From UMGS1532 sp045542355 (lineage in GTDB: Bacteria; Bacillota; Clostridia; Oscillospirales; Acutalibacteraceae): a stretch of 64,000 nucleotides of DNA. The stretch lies in the NCBI GenBank assembly GCA_045542355.1, contig JAZQKX010000011.1:1-64000 (forward strand). The letters run 5' to 3'. Positions 8,275-17,421 of this stretch are shown one piece after another; the first letter of the stretch is position 1, and every line of letters begins with the position of its first letter. The translations under genes and the position numbers were made by a program. The notes beneath the pieces are model-generated. The model made no database searches. It worked only from the letters and a program-made list of their open reading frames with translations, and was not told where the DNA came from.

Positions 8275-10257
8275 TTATGCTAAATCAAGCTCGTCTAAAT
8301 AACGATAGCCATTCTCTGCAATATAATCTTTTCTGCCGCTGAGATTGTCGCCAAGCAACAGGTCGAACATTTCCTCGGTGCGCTCGGCATCACGGGCAAG
8401 TACCTTAACAAGTCTGCGAGAAACAGGGTTCATGGTGGTCATATTCATCATATCGGGTTGGTTTTCACCAAGACCTTTTGAACGCTGAATTGTGTACTTT
8501 TTCCCCCCTATTTCCTTTAGTATCTCCGCTTTTTCACTTTCGTCATAGGCGAAGTAGGTTTTTTCCTTAGTTGTAATTTCATATAGAGGTGTTTCGGCAA
8601 TATATACCTTACCTGCCTCAATAAGAGAGGGCATGAGTCTATACATCATTGTCAGAATAAGGGTGCGAATCTGGAAACCGTCCACATCGGCATCGGTACA
8701 GATTATGACCTTGTTCCAACGGAGTTTGTCCAGATTAAATGTGGAGAGGTCTTTATTGGCTTTGGACTGCACCTCTACACCGCATCCTAAAACCTTGACC
8801 AGATTGGTTATGATTTCACTTTTGAAAATCTTATTGTATTCGGCCTTTAAGCAGTTTAGGATTTTACCCCGAACAGCCATGATTGCCTGAAAATTGGGGT
8901 CACGCGCCAACTTACATGAGCCAAGAGCCGAATCACCCTCAACTATGAACAGCTCGCGCTCAGCAGTGTCACGGCTACGGCAGTCTACAAATTTGGGGAT
9001 TCTGTTGAGTGGGTCGTCTCCCTTTTGCAGAGTTTGTTTTAAGTTAAGGCGCTCTTTTTCACTCTTTTCACGGCTACGCTTGTTTATGAGCACCTGCTCG
9101 GCAATCTTGTCTGCTTCAGCTTTGTTTTCAATGAAATAAATTTCAAGATTACGGCGGAAGAAATCGGTCATTGCCTCTTGAATGAATTTATTGGTGATTG
9201 CCTTTTTGGTCTGGTTTTCGTATGAGGTCTGTGTCGAGAAAGAGGAAACCACCAGAACAAGACATTCTTCAACATCGGTGAAAGAAATCTTGCTTTCGTT
9301 TTTCTGGTATTTATTATTCTGCTTGATATAGCTGTCTATCTGGGATACAAAGGCGCTACGCACAGCCTTTTCTGGAGCACCGCCGTATTCAAGCCAACTG
9401 GAGTTGTGATAATACTCCTTTAACTGCTTACGGTTTGAGAAGCAAAGAGAAGCGTTGATTTTAACGCGATAAGGCTTTTTATCCTCACGGTCACGGCCCT
9501 GCTGCTCGGTCTGCCAGAACTGTACAGAAGAAAGACCATCTTCGGCGATAAACTCATTGAGATAATCCTTTATACCGTCTTTATACTGAAACTCCTCGGT
9601 ATGGAATCTTCCGCCCTCCTGAGTTTTAAGTTGGAACAAAACGCCGTCGTTAACGATAGCCTGACGGCGGAGAATATCTATAAAATAGCTTGTGGGGATA
9701 TTGATATCTGTAAATACTTTGATGTCGGGCTTCCAACGGATACGGGTACCTGTATCCTTTTTGTCGTAGGGCTCCTTTTTAAGTCCGCCTACGTTCTCAC
9801 CATGCTCGAAATGCAGGGTGTAAATAAAGCCGTCACGCTTGATTTCCACATCCATATATTCGGAAGCATACTGTGTTGAGCAAAGTCCCAAGCCGTTTAA
9901 GCCGAGGGAAAACTCATAGCTTCCACCCTCGTTGGTCTTGTATTTTCCACCTGCATACATTTCGCAGAACACAAGCTCCCAGTTATATCTGTCCTCAGCC
10001 TTGTTGAAATCCACAGGGATGCCTCGACCAAAGTCCTGCACCTCAATGGAATTATCAGAATAATAGGTTATGAGGATTTTTTTGCCGTAACCCTCACGCG
10101 CCTCGTCTATTGAGTTTGATATAATTTCAAACACCGCGTGCTGACAGCCGTCGATACCGTCTGAGCCAAAAATAACGGCGGGACGTTTGCGAACTCTATC
10201 AGCACCTTTTAATGATGAAATACTGTCGTTGCTGTATTCTTTTGCCTTTGTAGCCAT
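8275..10257 (-). CDS. parE: DNA topoisomerase IV subunit B (GyrB/ParE family)
   Basis: ATPase/TOPRIM subunit. The GHKL ATPase is at the N-terminus (RPAVIFGSDG, FEIISNSIDEA, FGRGIPVD, SLGLNGLGL). The TOPRIM motifs EGDSALGSCKLARD and CTDADVDGFQIRTL and the family-conserved QRSKGLGE near the C-terminus follow. 660 residues is normal. The ATG at 10257 has AGGAAG upstream; the longer frame from 10275 adds six residues without a ribosome-binding site. It precedes parC in a two-gene operon. The divergence from typical GyrB (FCEMYAGGKYKTNEGGSYEFS in place of the usual loop) fits ParE-like enzymes of Clostridia. Confidence 0.88.
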   Translation of the reverse strand: MATKAKEYSNDSISSLKGADRVRKRPAVIFGSDGIDGCQHAVFEIISNSIDEAREGYGKKILITYYSDNSIEVQDFGRGIPVDFNKAEDRYNWELVFCEMYAGGKYKTNEGGSYEFSLGLNGLGLCSTQYASEYMDVEIKRDGFIYTLHFEHGENVGGLKKEPYDKKDTGTRIRWKPDIKVFTDINIPTSYFIDILRRQAIVNDGVLFQLKTQEGGRFHTEEFQYKDGIKDYLNEFIAEDGLSSVQFWQTEQQGRDREDKKPYRVKINASLCFSNRKQLKEYYHNSSWLEYGGAPEKAVRSAFVSQIDSYIKQNNKYQKNESKISFTDVEECLVLVVSSFSTQTSYENQTKKAITNKFIQEAMTDFFRRNLEIYFIENKAEADKIAEQVLINKRSREKSEKERLNLKQTLQKGDDPLNRIPKFVDCRSRDTAERELFIVEGDSALGSCKLARDPNFQAIMAVRGKILNCLKAEYNKIFKSEIITNLVKVLGCGVEVQSKANKDLSTFNLDKLRWNKVIICTDADVDGFQIRTLILTMMYRLMPSLIEAGKVYIAETPLYEITTKEKTYFAYDESEKAEILKEIGGKKYTIQRSKGLGENQPDMMNMTTMNPVSRRLVKVLARDAERTEEMFDLLLGDNLSGRKDYIAENGYRYLDELDLA

Positions 10258-10411
10258 AATACACTTCCTATACATAATATATCAGAATGATTATACACAA
10301 TATATGGTAGTTTTGTCAAGATATTCTGCTATATTTACCCCATAATATGCTACTATTATGCCAACCCGCCAAGGGGAATTTCAAAATGTGGAATTATTTT
10401 TCAAAAAACAC

Positions 10412-10440
10412 TTGCAATTTTACAACGTTTATTATATAAT
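10412..10440 (+). promoter_or_regulatory. Promoter of tRNA-Leu
   Basis: TTGCAA (10412-10417) and a perfect TATAAT (10435-10440) are separated by 17 bases, about 30 bases upstream of the tRNA gene. Confidence 0.8.
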
Positions 10441-10469
10441 AATCACCGTTGACGAAAGTTAATATACAT

Positions 10470-10556
10470 GCCGGTGTGATGGAATTGGCAGACGTGACGG
10501 ACTCAAAATCCGTTGATGGCGACATCGTGTGGGTTCGAGTCCCACCACCGGCACCA
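10470..10556 (+). tRNA. tRNA-Leu (anticodon CAA)
   Basis: A class II tRNA of 87 bases. The acceptor GCCGGTG pairs with CACCGGC; the discriminator A and an encoded CCA end follow (10553-10556). The anticodon loop CTCAAAA gives CAA, reading UUG. A long variable arm (around GATGGCGACATC) and the T-loop GGTTCGAGTCC are present. It is transcribed alone from its own promoter and followed directly by a terminator. Confidence 0.96.
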
Positions 10557-10559
10557 AAA

Positions 10560-10596
10560 AACCAAGTTTAACCTTTATGGTTGGACTTGGTTTTTT
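10560..10596 (+). terminator. Terminator of tRNA-Leu
   Basis: AACCAAGT (10560-10567) pairs with ACTTGGTT (10585-10592), overlapping a run of six T residues, immediately after the tRNA CCA end. Confidence 0.85.
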
Positions 10597-10636
10597 CTTT
10601 GTATAGCAAAGATAGTTAGACTTAAAAACATTATGA

Positions 10637-10673
10637 TAAAAAGGCACCCACTCGATTCTACTCAAGTGGGTGC
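10637..10673 (-). terminator. Terminator of the PrsA-like lipoprotein gene
   Basis: The arms 10644-10652 and 10665-10673 form GCACCCACT/AGTGGGTGC, followed on the minus strand by TTTTTAT. Confidence 0.88.
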
Positions 10674-10685
10674 TATGTTCATTAA

Positions 10686-11876
10686 TTATTCGTGGTCGTG
10701 ACCTTCGTGGTCTTCCTCGGTTTCTTCGGTGGAGTCGTTGGTTGTGTCTGTTTCTTCTGTCTCGGTTGAAACATCAATCTTTTCAGCCTTGATTCGATTG
10801 GTTGCAGACTCAACCATTTCGAGTTCTAAACCTTCGCAGTATTTAGAGAAATCTGCTTCAAACTCGTCGCCTTTGAGCATACGGAGAATATCGGTGCGAT
10901 AGCTGTCGAAGTAGGTTTCCTCATCGGCGTTGATGTCTTGTTTCTCAACAAGGATTATCTCGGTTTCGTCTTCGGATTTAATAACCTTAACAGCGTCCTT
11001 CTTCATTTTGTTGATATCGGTGAAATATTCGGAAGAGTAGCTTGTGTCGTCGGAACCGTATACAGTGGCGGCATCGGCGGCGGAAGCTTCAGACTCAGCA
11101 TCCTCGCTTGCTACATACTTCTCATTGTATTCTTCGTAGATATCCTCAAAGCTCTCGCCCTTTTCAATTCTTGACTTGTAGTCCTTGAGAAGCTTTTCAG
11201 CATCTTTCATAGTGAGACCTTCAGCCTGTTCTTCGCCCTCTTCAGCTTCTTCTACAACCTGAATGCTGATTGCATTGGCAAGAACATAGTTATCCTTGAA
11301 GGCTGATTTAACTTCCTTTTCGGGGATGGCATCTGTGCCGTCGGTATCGTAAATTGAGAGGAAGTATTCATTTTCATAATAACTTGCGGTGAACATCTTG
11401 GTGTAGGTTTCCTCTCCGACACCGTTCTTCTCGAAGGTGGGCTGATAGTAATACATCCAGTACATCTGAGCGTATGCTTCAACATTGGCAAGGGTAGACT
11501 CATCCAGCTCAAGCTTTAAATCTTTCTGCTTAATCATGGCGCCTGCGTATCTGCGAACAAGCTCCTCAGCACGGGCATTAATCCATTTGTAATACTCGGT
11601 TTTGGTTTCCTTGTCGTTTTCATCAGTTTCAACAACCTTGTATTTTGAATAATCTTTGATTTCCTTGTCGGGGTTGTTTTCAGAAATGTTGCTCTGAGCT
11701 TCTGCAGTAGCGCTGGTAAGGGCATAAAGATACTGAGCAGTTGTAACCGAAACAGATGTATCGCTTTTCTTATCCTTAACATTGATTGCCACCTCATCCT
11801 TGGGGTGACAAGCACCGAGGGTGAGTACCATAACTGCGCAAAGCGCAACTGCGAGTATACCTCTGAACTTTTTCAT
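10686..11876 (-). CDS. PrsA-like extracellular foldase lipoprotein
   Basis: A 396-residue exported lipoprotein. A basic N-terminus and hydrophobic stretch end in the lipobox LGAC with Cys23 as the lipidated residue. The body resembles SurA/PrsA proteins: helical N-terminal chaperone region with a YAQMYWMYYYQ segment, a central region at the place of the parvulin PPIase domain (AISIQVVEEAEEGEE through the ILVEKQDI segment) and a C-terminal helix. The predicted PPIase domain is degenerate, so isomerase activity is uncertain. An acidic Ser/Thr-rich tail ends in DHEGHDHE, a possible metal-binding patch. A prsA-like gene next to mfd is common in Clostridia. Preceded by its own promoter. Confidence 0.75.
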   Translation of the reverse strand: MKKFRGILAVALCAVMVLTLGACHPKDEVAINVKDKKSDTSVSVTTAQYLYALTSATAEAQSNISENNPDKEIKDYSKYKVVETDENDKETKTEYYKWINARAEELVRRYAGAMIKQKDLKLELDESTLANVEAYAQMYWMYYYQPTFEKNGVGEETYTKMFTASYYENEYFLSIYDTDGTDAIPEKEVKSAFKDNYVLANAISIQVVEEAEEGEEQAEGLTMKDAEKLLKDYKSRIEKGESFEDIYEEYNEKYVASEDAESEASAADAATVYGSDDTSYSSEYFTDINKMKKDAVKVIKSEDETEIILVEKQDINADEETYFDSYRTDILRMLKGDEFEADFSKYCEGLELEMVESATNRIKAEKIDVSTETEETDTTNDSTEETEEDHEGHDHE

Positions 11877-11927
11877 TTTATAAATCCTCCTTGGGTGAAC
11901 TATGTATAATTACATAAATATAAAAGA

Positions 11928-11956
11928 ATTATACACTATATTTCCCAAAATGTCTA
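11928..11956 (-). promoter_or_regulatory. Promoter of the PrsA-like gene
   Basis: Minus-strand TAGACA (11951-11956) and TATAAT (11928-11933) are separated by 17 bases, in the gap between mfd and the lipoprotein gene. The latter can therefore be expressed apart from pth-mfd. Confidence 0.72.
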
Positions 11957-11979
11957 TTGCTTTTTTAAAAAATTCGCAA

Positions 11980-14900
11980 TTATTGTTCCATAACTGTTAA
12001 AACTTCGTATAAATTTTCGATGACCGATTTGCTTTTATCCAATCTCACAGCGATATAAGGCTTTGTTCCTGCGCTGAGCATCGCCCTACCACGGAGAGTA
12101 GAACAGGCTTTGGCCACAGGCTCGGAAGTAATATTGCTTATATAGAGCAGTAGACTTCCCTCGCGCTGTGCAATCTCCTTTATTCCCAGCAAAGCCGCTC
12201 TGGCTCTGAGAAGTGAGATATCGCAAAGAGCCAACACCGATTTGGGCGGTTCTCCGAAACGGTCGATAAGCTCGTCTATAACGTCCTCGCGGTCGGCTTC
12301 GGTGCGGATATCCGAAATGCGACGATAAACGCCCAATCTCTGGGGTAAAACCTCAATATAGCTTTCGGGGATGTGGGCGGGTATTGAAATATCCACCAAA
12401 CATTCTTCTTCAATCTCAGGCCTTTTCTCACCCTTTTCTTCGCCTATAGCTTCGGATAAAAGTTTGAGATACATATCGTAGCCAACAGCCTCCATATGCC
12501 CGTGCTGTTCGCCACCTAAGATACTACCTGCGCCTCTTATTTCAAGATCGCGCATGGCAATCTTAAAGCCACTTCCGAATTCTGTATATTCTCTCACGGC
12601 ATTCAGTCGCTTTGTGGCAATATCGCTTAGCGCCTTGCCACGACGGTAGCAGAGATAGGCATAGGCGCGTCTCGACGATCTGCCGACTCTACCTCTTAAC
12701 TGGTGAAGCTGAGCCAGACCCATTCGGTCGGCATCCTCTATTATAAGGGTGTTGGCGTTGGGAACATCCACACCTGTCTCAATAATGGTGGTGCAAACAA
12801 GAATGTCTATATCATGCTCTAAAAGTCTTTGCCAGATTCTCGACAACGTCTCCTCATCCGTTTTGCCGTGGGCAACGCCGATTTTGGTGTTAGGAAACCG
12901 TTGCTGAAGTCTTATGGCAACAGCCTCTATACTTTCAACTCTGTTATGGAGATAATAGACCTGACCGCCTCTGCGAATTTCACGGCTTATGGCATCGTTT
13001 ATAATGCCCTCGTCCTGCTCCAGCACATAGGTCTGGACAGGGTGTCTGTCCTGTGGAGCTTCTTCAATTACCGACATATCCCGAAGTCCTGTCATTGCCA
13101 TATTTAGAGTGCGCGGAATTGGGGTGGCTGTGAGGGTTAGCACATCAACATATGGGAAGAGTTCTTTTAACTTTTCTTTTTGACCGACCCCAAATCTTTG
13201 CTCCTCGTCTACAATAACAAGACCTATATCACGGAATTCCACATCCTTTGAAATAAGTCTGTGGGTGCCTACAAGTATATCAATTTCACCGCTTTTAAGT
13301 TTGCGGAGAATCTCTGTTTGTTGCTTTTTTTTGCGGAATCTGGAAATCATTTCCACATTCACAGGCAGAGTTCCCAATCTTGCAATAGCGGTGTTGTAAT
13401 GTTGCCATGCGAGTATGGTTGTGGGGACAAGTATGGCGCATTGCTTACCCTCTGCCACGCATTTAAATGCGGCGCGGAGAGCCACCTCAGTTTTGCCGAA
13501 GCCAACATCACCGCAAAGCAGACGGTCCATTGGCACAGCCCTCTCCATATCACCCTTAATCTCACCTACACAGCGAAGCTGGTCCTCGGTTTCTCTGAAC
13601 TGAAATCTGCTCTCAAAATCCGATTGTAAATCGGTATCCTCAGAAAAGGCAAAGCCAGGGGTTTGCATACGCTTGGCATATAGCACTGTCAACTGCTTTG
13701 CCATGTCCTTTACAGCGCGTTTAACTCGGGCGCGAGTGCGACTCCATTCACTGCCACCCAATTTATGCAACCTTACTCCGCTATCCTCACGAGGACCAAT
13801 ATATTTAGAAACCAAATCAAGCTGGGTAACAGGTACATAAAGCACGTCCGCACCTGCGTATTTAATTTTAATATAATCTTTCTTGATTCCCTGAACACTT
13901 ATTGAATTAATTCCGTCGAACACACCGATACCGTGGGAAGCGTGAACAACATAGTCACCCATCTGAAGCTCCTCTAAAGAGCCGTAGGGTTTGGCATCCT
14001 TGCGCCTTGTGTTTATCCTGCTTTTCTTTGAGGTCACTCTGCCCTGTGTTATAAGGGTAAAATCTATTGACGGCAGATAGAATCCAGCCGAAAGGCCGCC
14101 ACAGGTGACGGTTACACCCGTGGATATCTTCCCTGGGGCTTCGATGTATTTATTAGGAATACCGCCCTCGGAAAGCTCACGGCTTAAAACCGATGCCGCC
14201 TTGTCGGCACCCGCTAAAATAACATGGGTTGAGCCCTTTCTTCTTGAGGTTAGGTCATCTATCAATGTAAATACCGAGCCACCCCAAAACGAAGATTGTT
14301 GGAATGCAAAGTTTTCCACCGCTTTAAGCGGTGTTTCATAGCTACTTCTTGCAAAGCTTTCAAAATATATTGTGGGGAACGCTTGAAGATTGGCATAAAA
14401 CTCCGAGGGCGAAAGGATAAATCTATCCAGCCCCGAGGATATATTACCCTCCTCATAAAGCTGTTTTATATCCTCGCCCATTTGCCAACCTTGAGCCTTT
14501 AGGCGCTCATTTACCTTAAGACTCTCGCTGACTATTATCTTGCAATCCCTTATATAATCAAAAATCGTTGCCTCTCTTCCGAAAATCAAAGGCATATAAC
14601 GGTCAAAGGGAATTGAAACTCCTGCCGATAAATCATCGCAATCTCTTAAAATTCTTTCTTTGGCTTTGTCGCTGAGTTTCTTGGTTTTTGCAGAGTAGTC
14701 CCTTAGCTTAACTATGAGCTCCTCGGCGTCTTCACAGAACACTTCAGCCGCGGGACAGATTTTGGCAGTTTGCAAATCCTCCACACTTCTCTGGCTTTCG
14801 GTGTCTATAACCGAAAGCTTATCCACTTCGTCACCCCACAAATCAATGCGCAAGGGCGCCGCGAGGTTGGGTGGAAAAATATCGATTATTCCACCGCGGC

Positions 14901-15417
14901 TCGAAAACTGACCTGCTCCCTCAACAGCATCGCATCGGGTATATCCTGCCGCTACAAGTCTGTTTATCAGCCCATCGGCATCTATGGTATCTCCTACCGA
15001 AATATTGAAAGTATGCTTAGTGAGATGTTCGGGTGGAACTGTCATCTGAGCCGCCGCGTCACAGCTTATTAACACAACGTCAAAAGCCCTCTCAAGAAGA
15101 CAAGAGAGGGTACCTATTCTTTTATGCTCGTACTCACGGGAATAAACGCTGACATTTTTAAGGGTGAAATCCCTTGCGGGAAAGATAATCGGATTCTTAC
15201 CTAATGATAGCAAATCCTCCGACAACCTTGCACATTCCCCCTCGTCAGATGTTATAACAGCAATGGGACCGCAGTCACAGGACAGAGCAGAAACTGCCAC
15301 CGCCTTATGAATGTGGGAAAGTCCATTTATTGCTGCAGGGGTTTTTTCCGATTTGAAAATGTCGCAAATCCGTTTGTACTCAGGTGTGGTTTTGAATACT
15401 GAATTAATAAAATCCAT
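11980..15417 (-). CDS. mfd: Transcription-repair coupling factor
   Basis: A 1145-residue SF2 DNA translocase that removes stalled RNA polymerase and recruits UvrA. The N-terminal UvrB-like module (FSSRGGIIDIFPPN), the RNA polymerase interaction (CarD-like) domain (MGDYVVHASHGIGVFDGI) and the RecG-like helicase core are seen in order. Core motifs include Walker A GDVGFGKTEVA, DEEQRFGVGQKEK (DEEQ box), LTATPIPRTLNMA and QLRGRVGRS. The C-terminal TRCF domain (RFGEPP) completes it. It lies eight bases after pth, apparently co-transcribed. Confidence 0.97.
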   Translation of the reverse strand: MDFINSVFKTTPEYKRICDIFKSEKTPAAINGLSHIHKAVAVSALSCDCGPIAVITSDEGECARLSEDLLSLGKNPIIFPARDFTLKNVSVYSREYEHKRIGTLSCLLERAFDVVLISCDAAAQMTVPPEHLTKHTFNISVGDTIDADGLINRLVAAGYTRCDAVEGAGQFSSRGGIIDIFPPNLAAPLRIDLWGDEVDKLSVIDTESQRSVEDLQTAKICPAAEVFCEDAEELIVKLRDYSAKTKKLSDKAKERILRDCDDLSAGVSIPFDRYMPLIFGREATIFDYIRDCKIIVSESLKVNERLKAQGWQMGEDIKQLYEEGNISSGLDRFILSPSEFYANLQAFPTIYFESFARSSYETPLKAVENFAFQQSSFWGGSVFTLIDDLTSRRKGSTHVILAGADKAASVLSRELSEGGIPNKYIEAPGKISTGVTVTCGGLSAGFYLPSIDFTLITQGRVTSKKSRINTRRKDAKPYGSLEELQMGDYVVHASHGIGVFDGINSISVQGIKKDYIKIKYAGADVLYVPVTQLDLVSKYIGPREDSGVRLHKLGGSEWSRTRARVKRAVKDMAKQLTVLYAKRMQTPGFAFSEDTDLQSDFESRFQFRETEDQLRCVGEIKGDMERAVPMDRLLCGDVGFGKTEVALRAAFKCVAEGKQCAILVPTTILAWQHYNTAIARLGTLPVNVEMISRFRKKKQQTEILRKLKSGEIDILVGTHRLISKDVEFRDIGLVIVDEEQRFGVGQKEKLKELFPYVDVLTLTATPIPRTLNMAMTGLRDMSVIEEAPQDRHPVQTYVLEQDEGIINDAISREIRRGGQVYYLHNRVESIEAVAIRLQQRFPNTKIGVAHGKTDEETLSRIWQRLLEHDIDILVCTTIIETGVDVPNANTLIIEDADRMGLAQLHQLRGRVGRSSRRAYAYLCYRRGKALSDIATKRLNAVREYTEFGSGFKIAMRDLEIRGAGSILGGEQHGHMEAVGYDMYLKLLSEAIGEEKGEKRPEIEEECLVDISIPAHIPESYIEVLPQRLGVYRRISDIRTEADREDVIDELIDRFGEPPKSVLALCDISLLRARAALLGIKEIAQREGSLLLYISNITSEPVAKACSTLRGRAMLSAGTKPYIAVRLDKSKSVIENLYEVLTVMEQ

Positions 15418-15424
15418 GTTTCAC

Positions 15425-16027
15425 CTAACGGTTGTATTTTGACATGGCGGAATCCACTCCGCTGCTTACCATTGTTTTAACTGCTGATACGGCATTGTCG
15501 GTTACCTTTTTGAGGGTATCGGCATCCTTTTTATCAAACTTACCTAACACCCAAGCGGCTAGGTCATAGTCGGGGTGAGGCTTCTTGCCCACACCGATTT
15601 TAACCCTCGGGAAAGCATTGCTACCCGAAAGCTCGATGATGCTCCTGATTCCGTTGTGTCCGCCGTGGCTACCGTCTCTGCGAATTCTGAGACGCCCCAC
15701 ATCCAAGGATACATCATCAAACACAACTATAACCTGGCTCGGCTCTAACTTATAAAACCGCATAATCTCGGCTACCGCCTCACCCGAATTGTTCATATAG
15801 GTCTTAGGTTTGCAAAGAAGACAACGGCTGTCACCTATATTACACTCGGCGATAATGGATTTAAACTTCATACGGCTGAAGCTCACACCTAAATCCTCGG
15901 CGAGGGTGTCCAAAGCTCTGAAGCCGATGTTGTGGCGGGTGCCGTCGTATTTAGACTCGGGATTGCCTAAGCCCACTATAAGGAAGTCGATGCTTCCAGT
16001 TTTAAAAAACTTTTTCTTAAAAAACAT
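15425..16027 (-). CDS. pth: Peptidyl-tRNA hydrolase
   Basis: Releases peptides from drop-off peptidyl-tRNA. FLIVGLGNPESKYDGTRHNIGF holds the conserved Asn and catalytic His; KPKTYMNNSGEAV and HGGHNGIRSI are the other family signatures. 200 residues from the ATG at 16027, which has GAGG eight bases upstream; the frame opening at 16057 is less likely. The first ten residues (MFFKKKFFKT) extend a little beyond the typical N-terminus. First gene of pth-mfd. Confidence 0.95.
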   Translation of the reverse strand: MFFKKKFFKTGSIDFLIVGLGNPESKYDGTRHNIGFRALDTLAEDLGVSFSRMKFKSIIAECNIGDSRCLLCKPKTYMNNSGEAVAEIMRFYKLEPSQVIVVFDDVSLDVGRLRIRRDGSHGGHNGIRSIIELSGSNAFPRVKIGVGKKPHPDYDLAAWVLGKFDKKDADTLKKVTDNAVSAVKTMVSSGVDSAMSKYNR

Positions 16028-16069
16028 ATATTTTTCCTCATTATTTATTATGCACATGGTTCGATTTAT

Positions 16070-16098
16070 ATTATACTCCCTTGTTAATTTTAAAGCAA
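16070..16098 (-). promoter_or_regulatory. Promoter of pth-mfd
   Basis: Minus-strand TTGCTT (16093-16098) and TATAAT (16070-16075) with a 17-base spacer, about 40 bases upstream of the pth start. It diverges from the membrane-protein gene at 16177. Confidence 0.7.
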
Positions 16099-16176
16099 GA
16101 CGAAATTTTTGTTTAATTTCTTTAATATATATGTTAAAATAATTACAACAACATACATTGATTTATGAGGTGGCTT

Positions 16177-16836
16177 ATGAAACAATCTTTTAAAGACATT
16201 CTTATTCGTTGCTTAATTCTTATGGTGGGATTGACTATAGCCCATTTCGGGGTTACTCTTTATTTACTTTCCAATCTTGGAAGTGACCCATTTAATGTGT
16301 TAGTACAAGGAACTCACAAGGTCTTGAGTGGTGTTTTAAGTTGGGGAATAATAACACACGGAAATATTCACATTGCACTTTGCTTATTGATAGTTCTTAT
16401 TCTGCTCTTCGTAGACAGGTCGTACATAAAAATCGGCACGATTCTTTGTATGCTTTTCGGTGGGCCGATAATAGACGGCTTTACATATCTTCTTGGAAGC
16501 CTGTTTACTATCCCCCATTCGGTTATTATTGATGTGCTTACATGTGTTGTGGCATGTGTTATTCTTGCGTTTGGTATGACCATTGTTATAAAATCCGAAG
16601 CGGGTACAGGGCCCAACGATTTGGTTTCCTTGGTTATTAGCGACAAATCAAAGAAAGAATTCGGAGTAGTGAGAATTATGACCGATGGCGCTTTTGTACT
16701 GATAGGCTTTCTTCTAGGCGGGGCGGCCGGAATAGGCACTTTAATCTGTGTATTTGTTGTGGGTCCTGTGGCAGGGAGGTTTATGCCGATATGCGAAAAG
16801 GCTATTAACGGCATTATGAACAAAATAGCAAAATAA
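16177..16836 (+). CDS. YczE/YyaS/YitT-family integral membrane protein
   Basis: A 219-residue polytopic protein with about six hydrophobic segments. The family features are the N-terminal GLTIAHFGVTLYLLSNLGSDPFNVL stretch, a GTGPND motif before the last third (SEAGTGPNDLVSLV) and the VGPVAGRFMP terminus. These resemble the YczE/YitT group, whose molecular function is not established. The ATG at 16177 is chosen because GAGG lies six bases upstream; the frame itself opens 12 bases earlier. Transcribed alone, divergent from pth, with a terminator just after the stop. Confidence 0.72.
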   Translation: MKQSFKDILIRCLILMVGLTIAHFGVTLYLLSNLGSDPFNVLVQGTHKVLSGVLSWGIITHGNIHIALCLLIVLILLFVDRSYIKIGTILCMLFGGPIIDGFTYLLGSLFTIPHSVIIDVLTCVVACVILAFGMTIVIKSEAGTGPNDLVSLVISDKSKKEFGVVRIMTDGAFVLIGFLLGGAAGIGTLICVFVVGPVAGRFMPICEKAINGIMNKIAK

Positions 16837-16838
16837 AG

Positions 16839-16885
16839 AAAAGAGTTTTCGGTAGAACAAATTTCATCGAAAACTCTTTATTTTT
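16839..16885. terminator. Bidirectional terminator between convergent genes
   Basis: AAAGAGTTTTCG (about 16840-16852) pairs with CGAAAACTCTTT (16868-16879) and is followed by ATTTTT on the plus strand; the minus strand also reads into T-rich sequence. It separates the YczE-like gene from the convergent hydrolase gene. The same stem sequence recurs at 33072-33113. Confidence 0.82.
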
Positions 16886-17408
16886 ACACAATATTAATCT
16901 GGCACATTCTCATGGTTGTTAGTGCCGCCTCGTGGCTGTCGGGGGTTACACCCGCACAGGCTGAGGAGTCCACCGTTATTTGTTTTTCGGGGAAATTGGC
17001 TTTAAGAATCAGCGCATTTGAAACAACACAGATGTCGGTGCAAAGTCCTATGAGCTCCACCCTGAAGTCATCTTCCCCTGCCCTTTCCTTTATTAGCCTC
17101 GGCAAATCCACCGAGCCAAAGGTGAATTTTTCAACGGGGGTATAAGTCTTGTTTTCCAGAGCAACGGAAATTTTACTGTTTAGCTCCCAGCCCTCTGTTT
17201 CCTTTATACAGTGGGGCACAGGCAAATTTTTGCCCTCGGAAGTGTCCATATAATCGGAGAAATGAGTATCGTAGGTAACAAATATATCCCCCTTGAAGTT
17301 TTCAATTATCTCTGCCGCTTTGTCAACGATTGCCACAGATTCTTTCGTGCCCAATGCACCGTCGACAAAATCCTTTTGGATATCTACCACAACTAAAAAC
17401 TTTTTCAT
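16884..17408 (-). CDS. Isochorismatase-family cysteine hydrolase, nicotinamidase-like
   Basis: A 174-residue member of the isochorismatase/PncA fold. The catalytic triad is visible as Asp9 (VVVDIQKDFVDG), Lys94 (PVEKFTFGS) and Cys127 (GLCTDICVVSNAL). Asp47/His49 (YDTHF) and His66 (VPHC) match metal-binding positions of nicotinamidases. Nicotinamide deamidation in NAD salvage is the best guess, but substrate cannot be assigned from sequence alone. Only 13 bases separate it from the upstream secreted protein gene, so the two may share a transcript although their functions look unrelated. Confidence 0.75.
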   Translation of the reverse strand: MKKFLVVVDIQKDFVDGALGTKESVAIVDKAAEIIENFKGDIFVTYDTHFSDYMDTSEGKNLPVPHCIKETEGWELNSKISVALENKTYTPVEKFTFGSVDLPRLIKERAGEDDFRVELIGLCTDICVVSNALILKANFPEKQITVDSSACAGVTPDSHEAALTTMRMCQINIV

Positions 17409-17421
17409 AACTAATGCCTCT

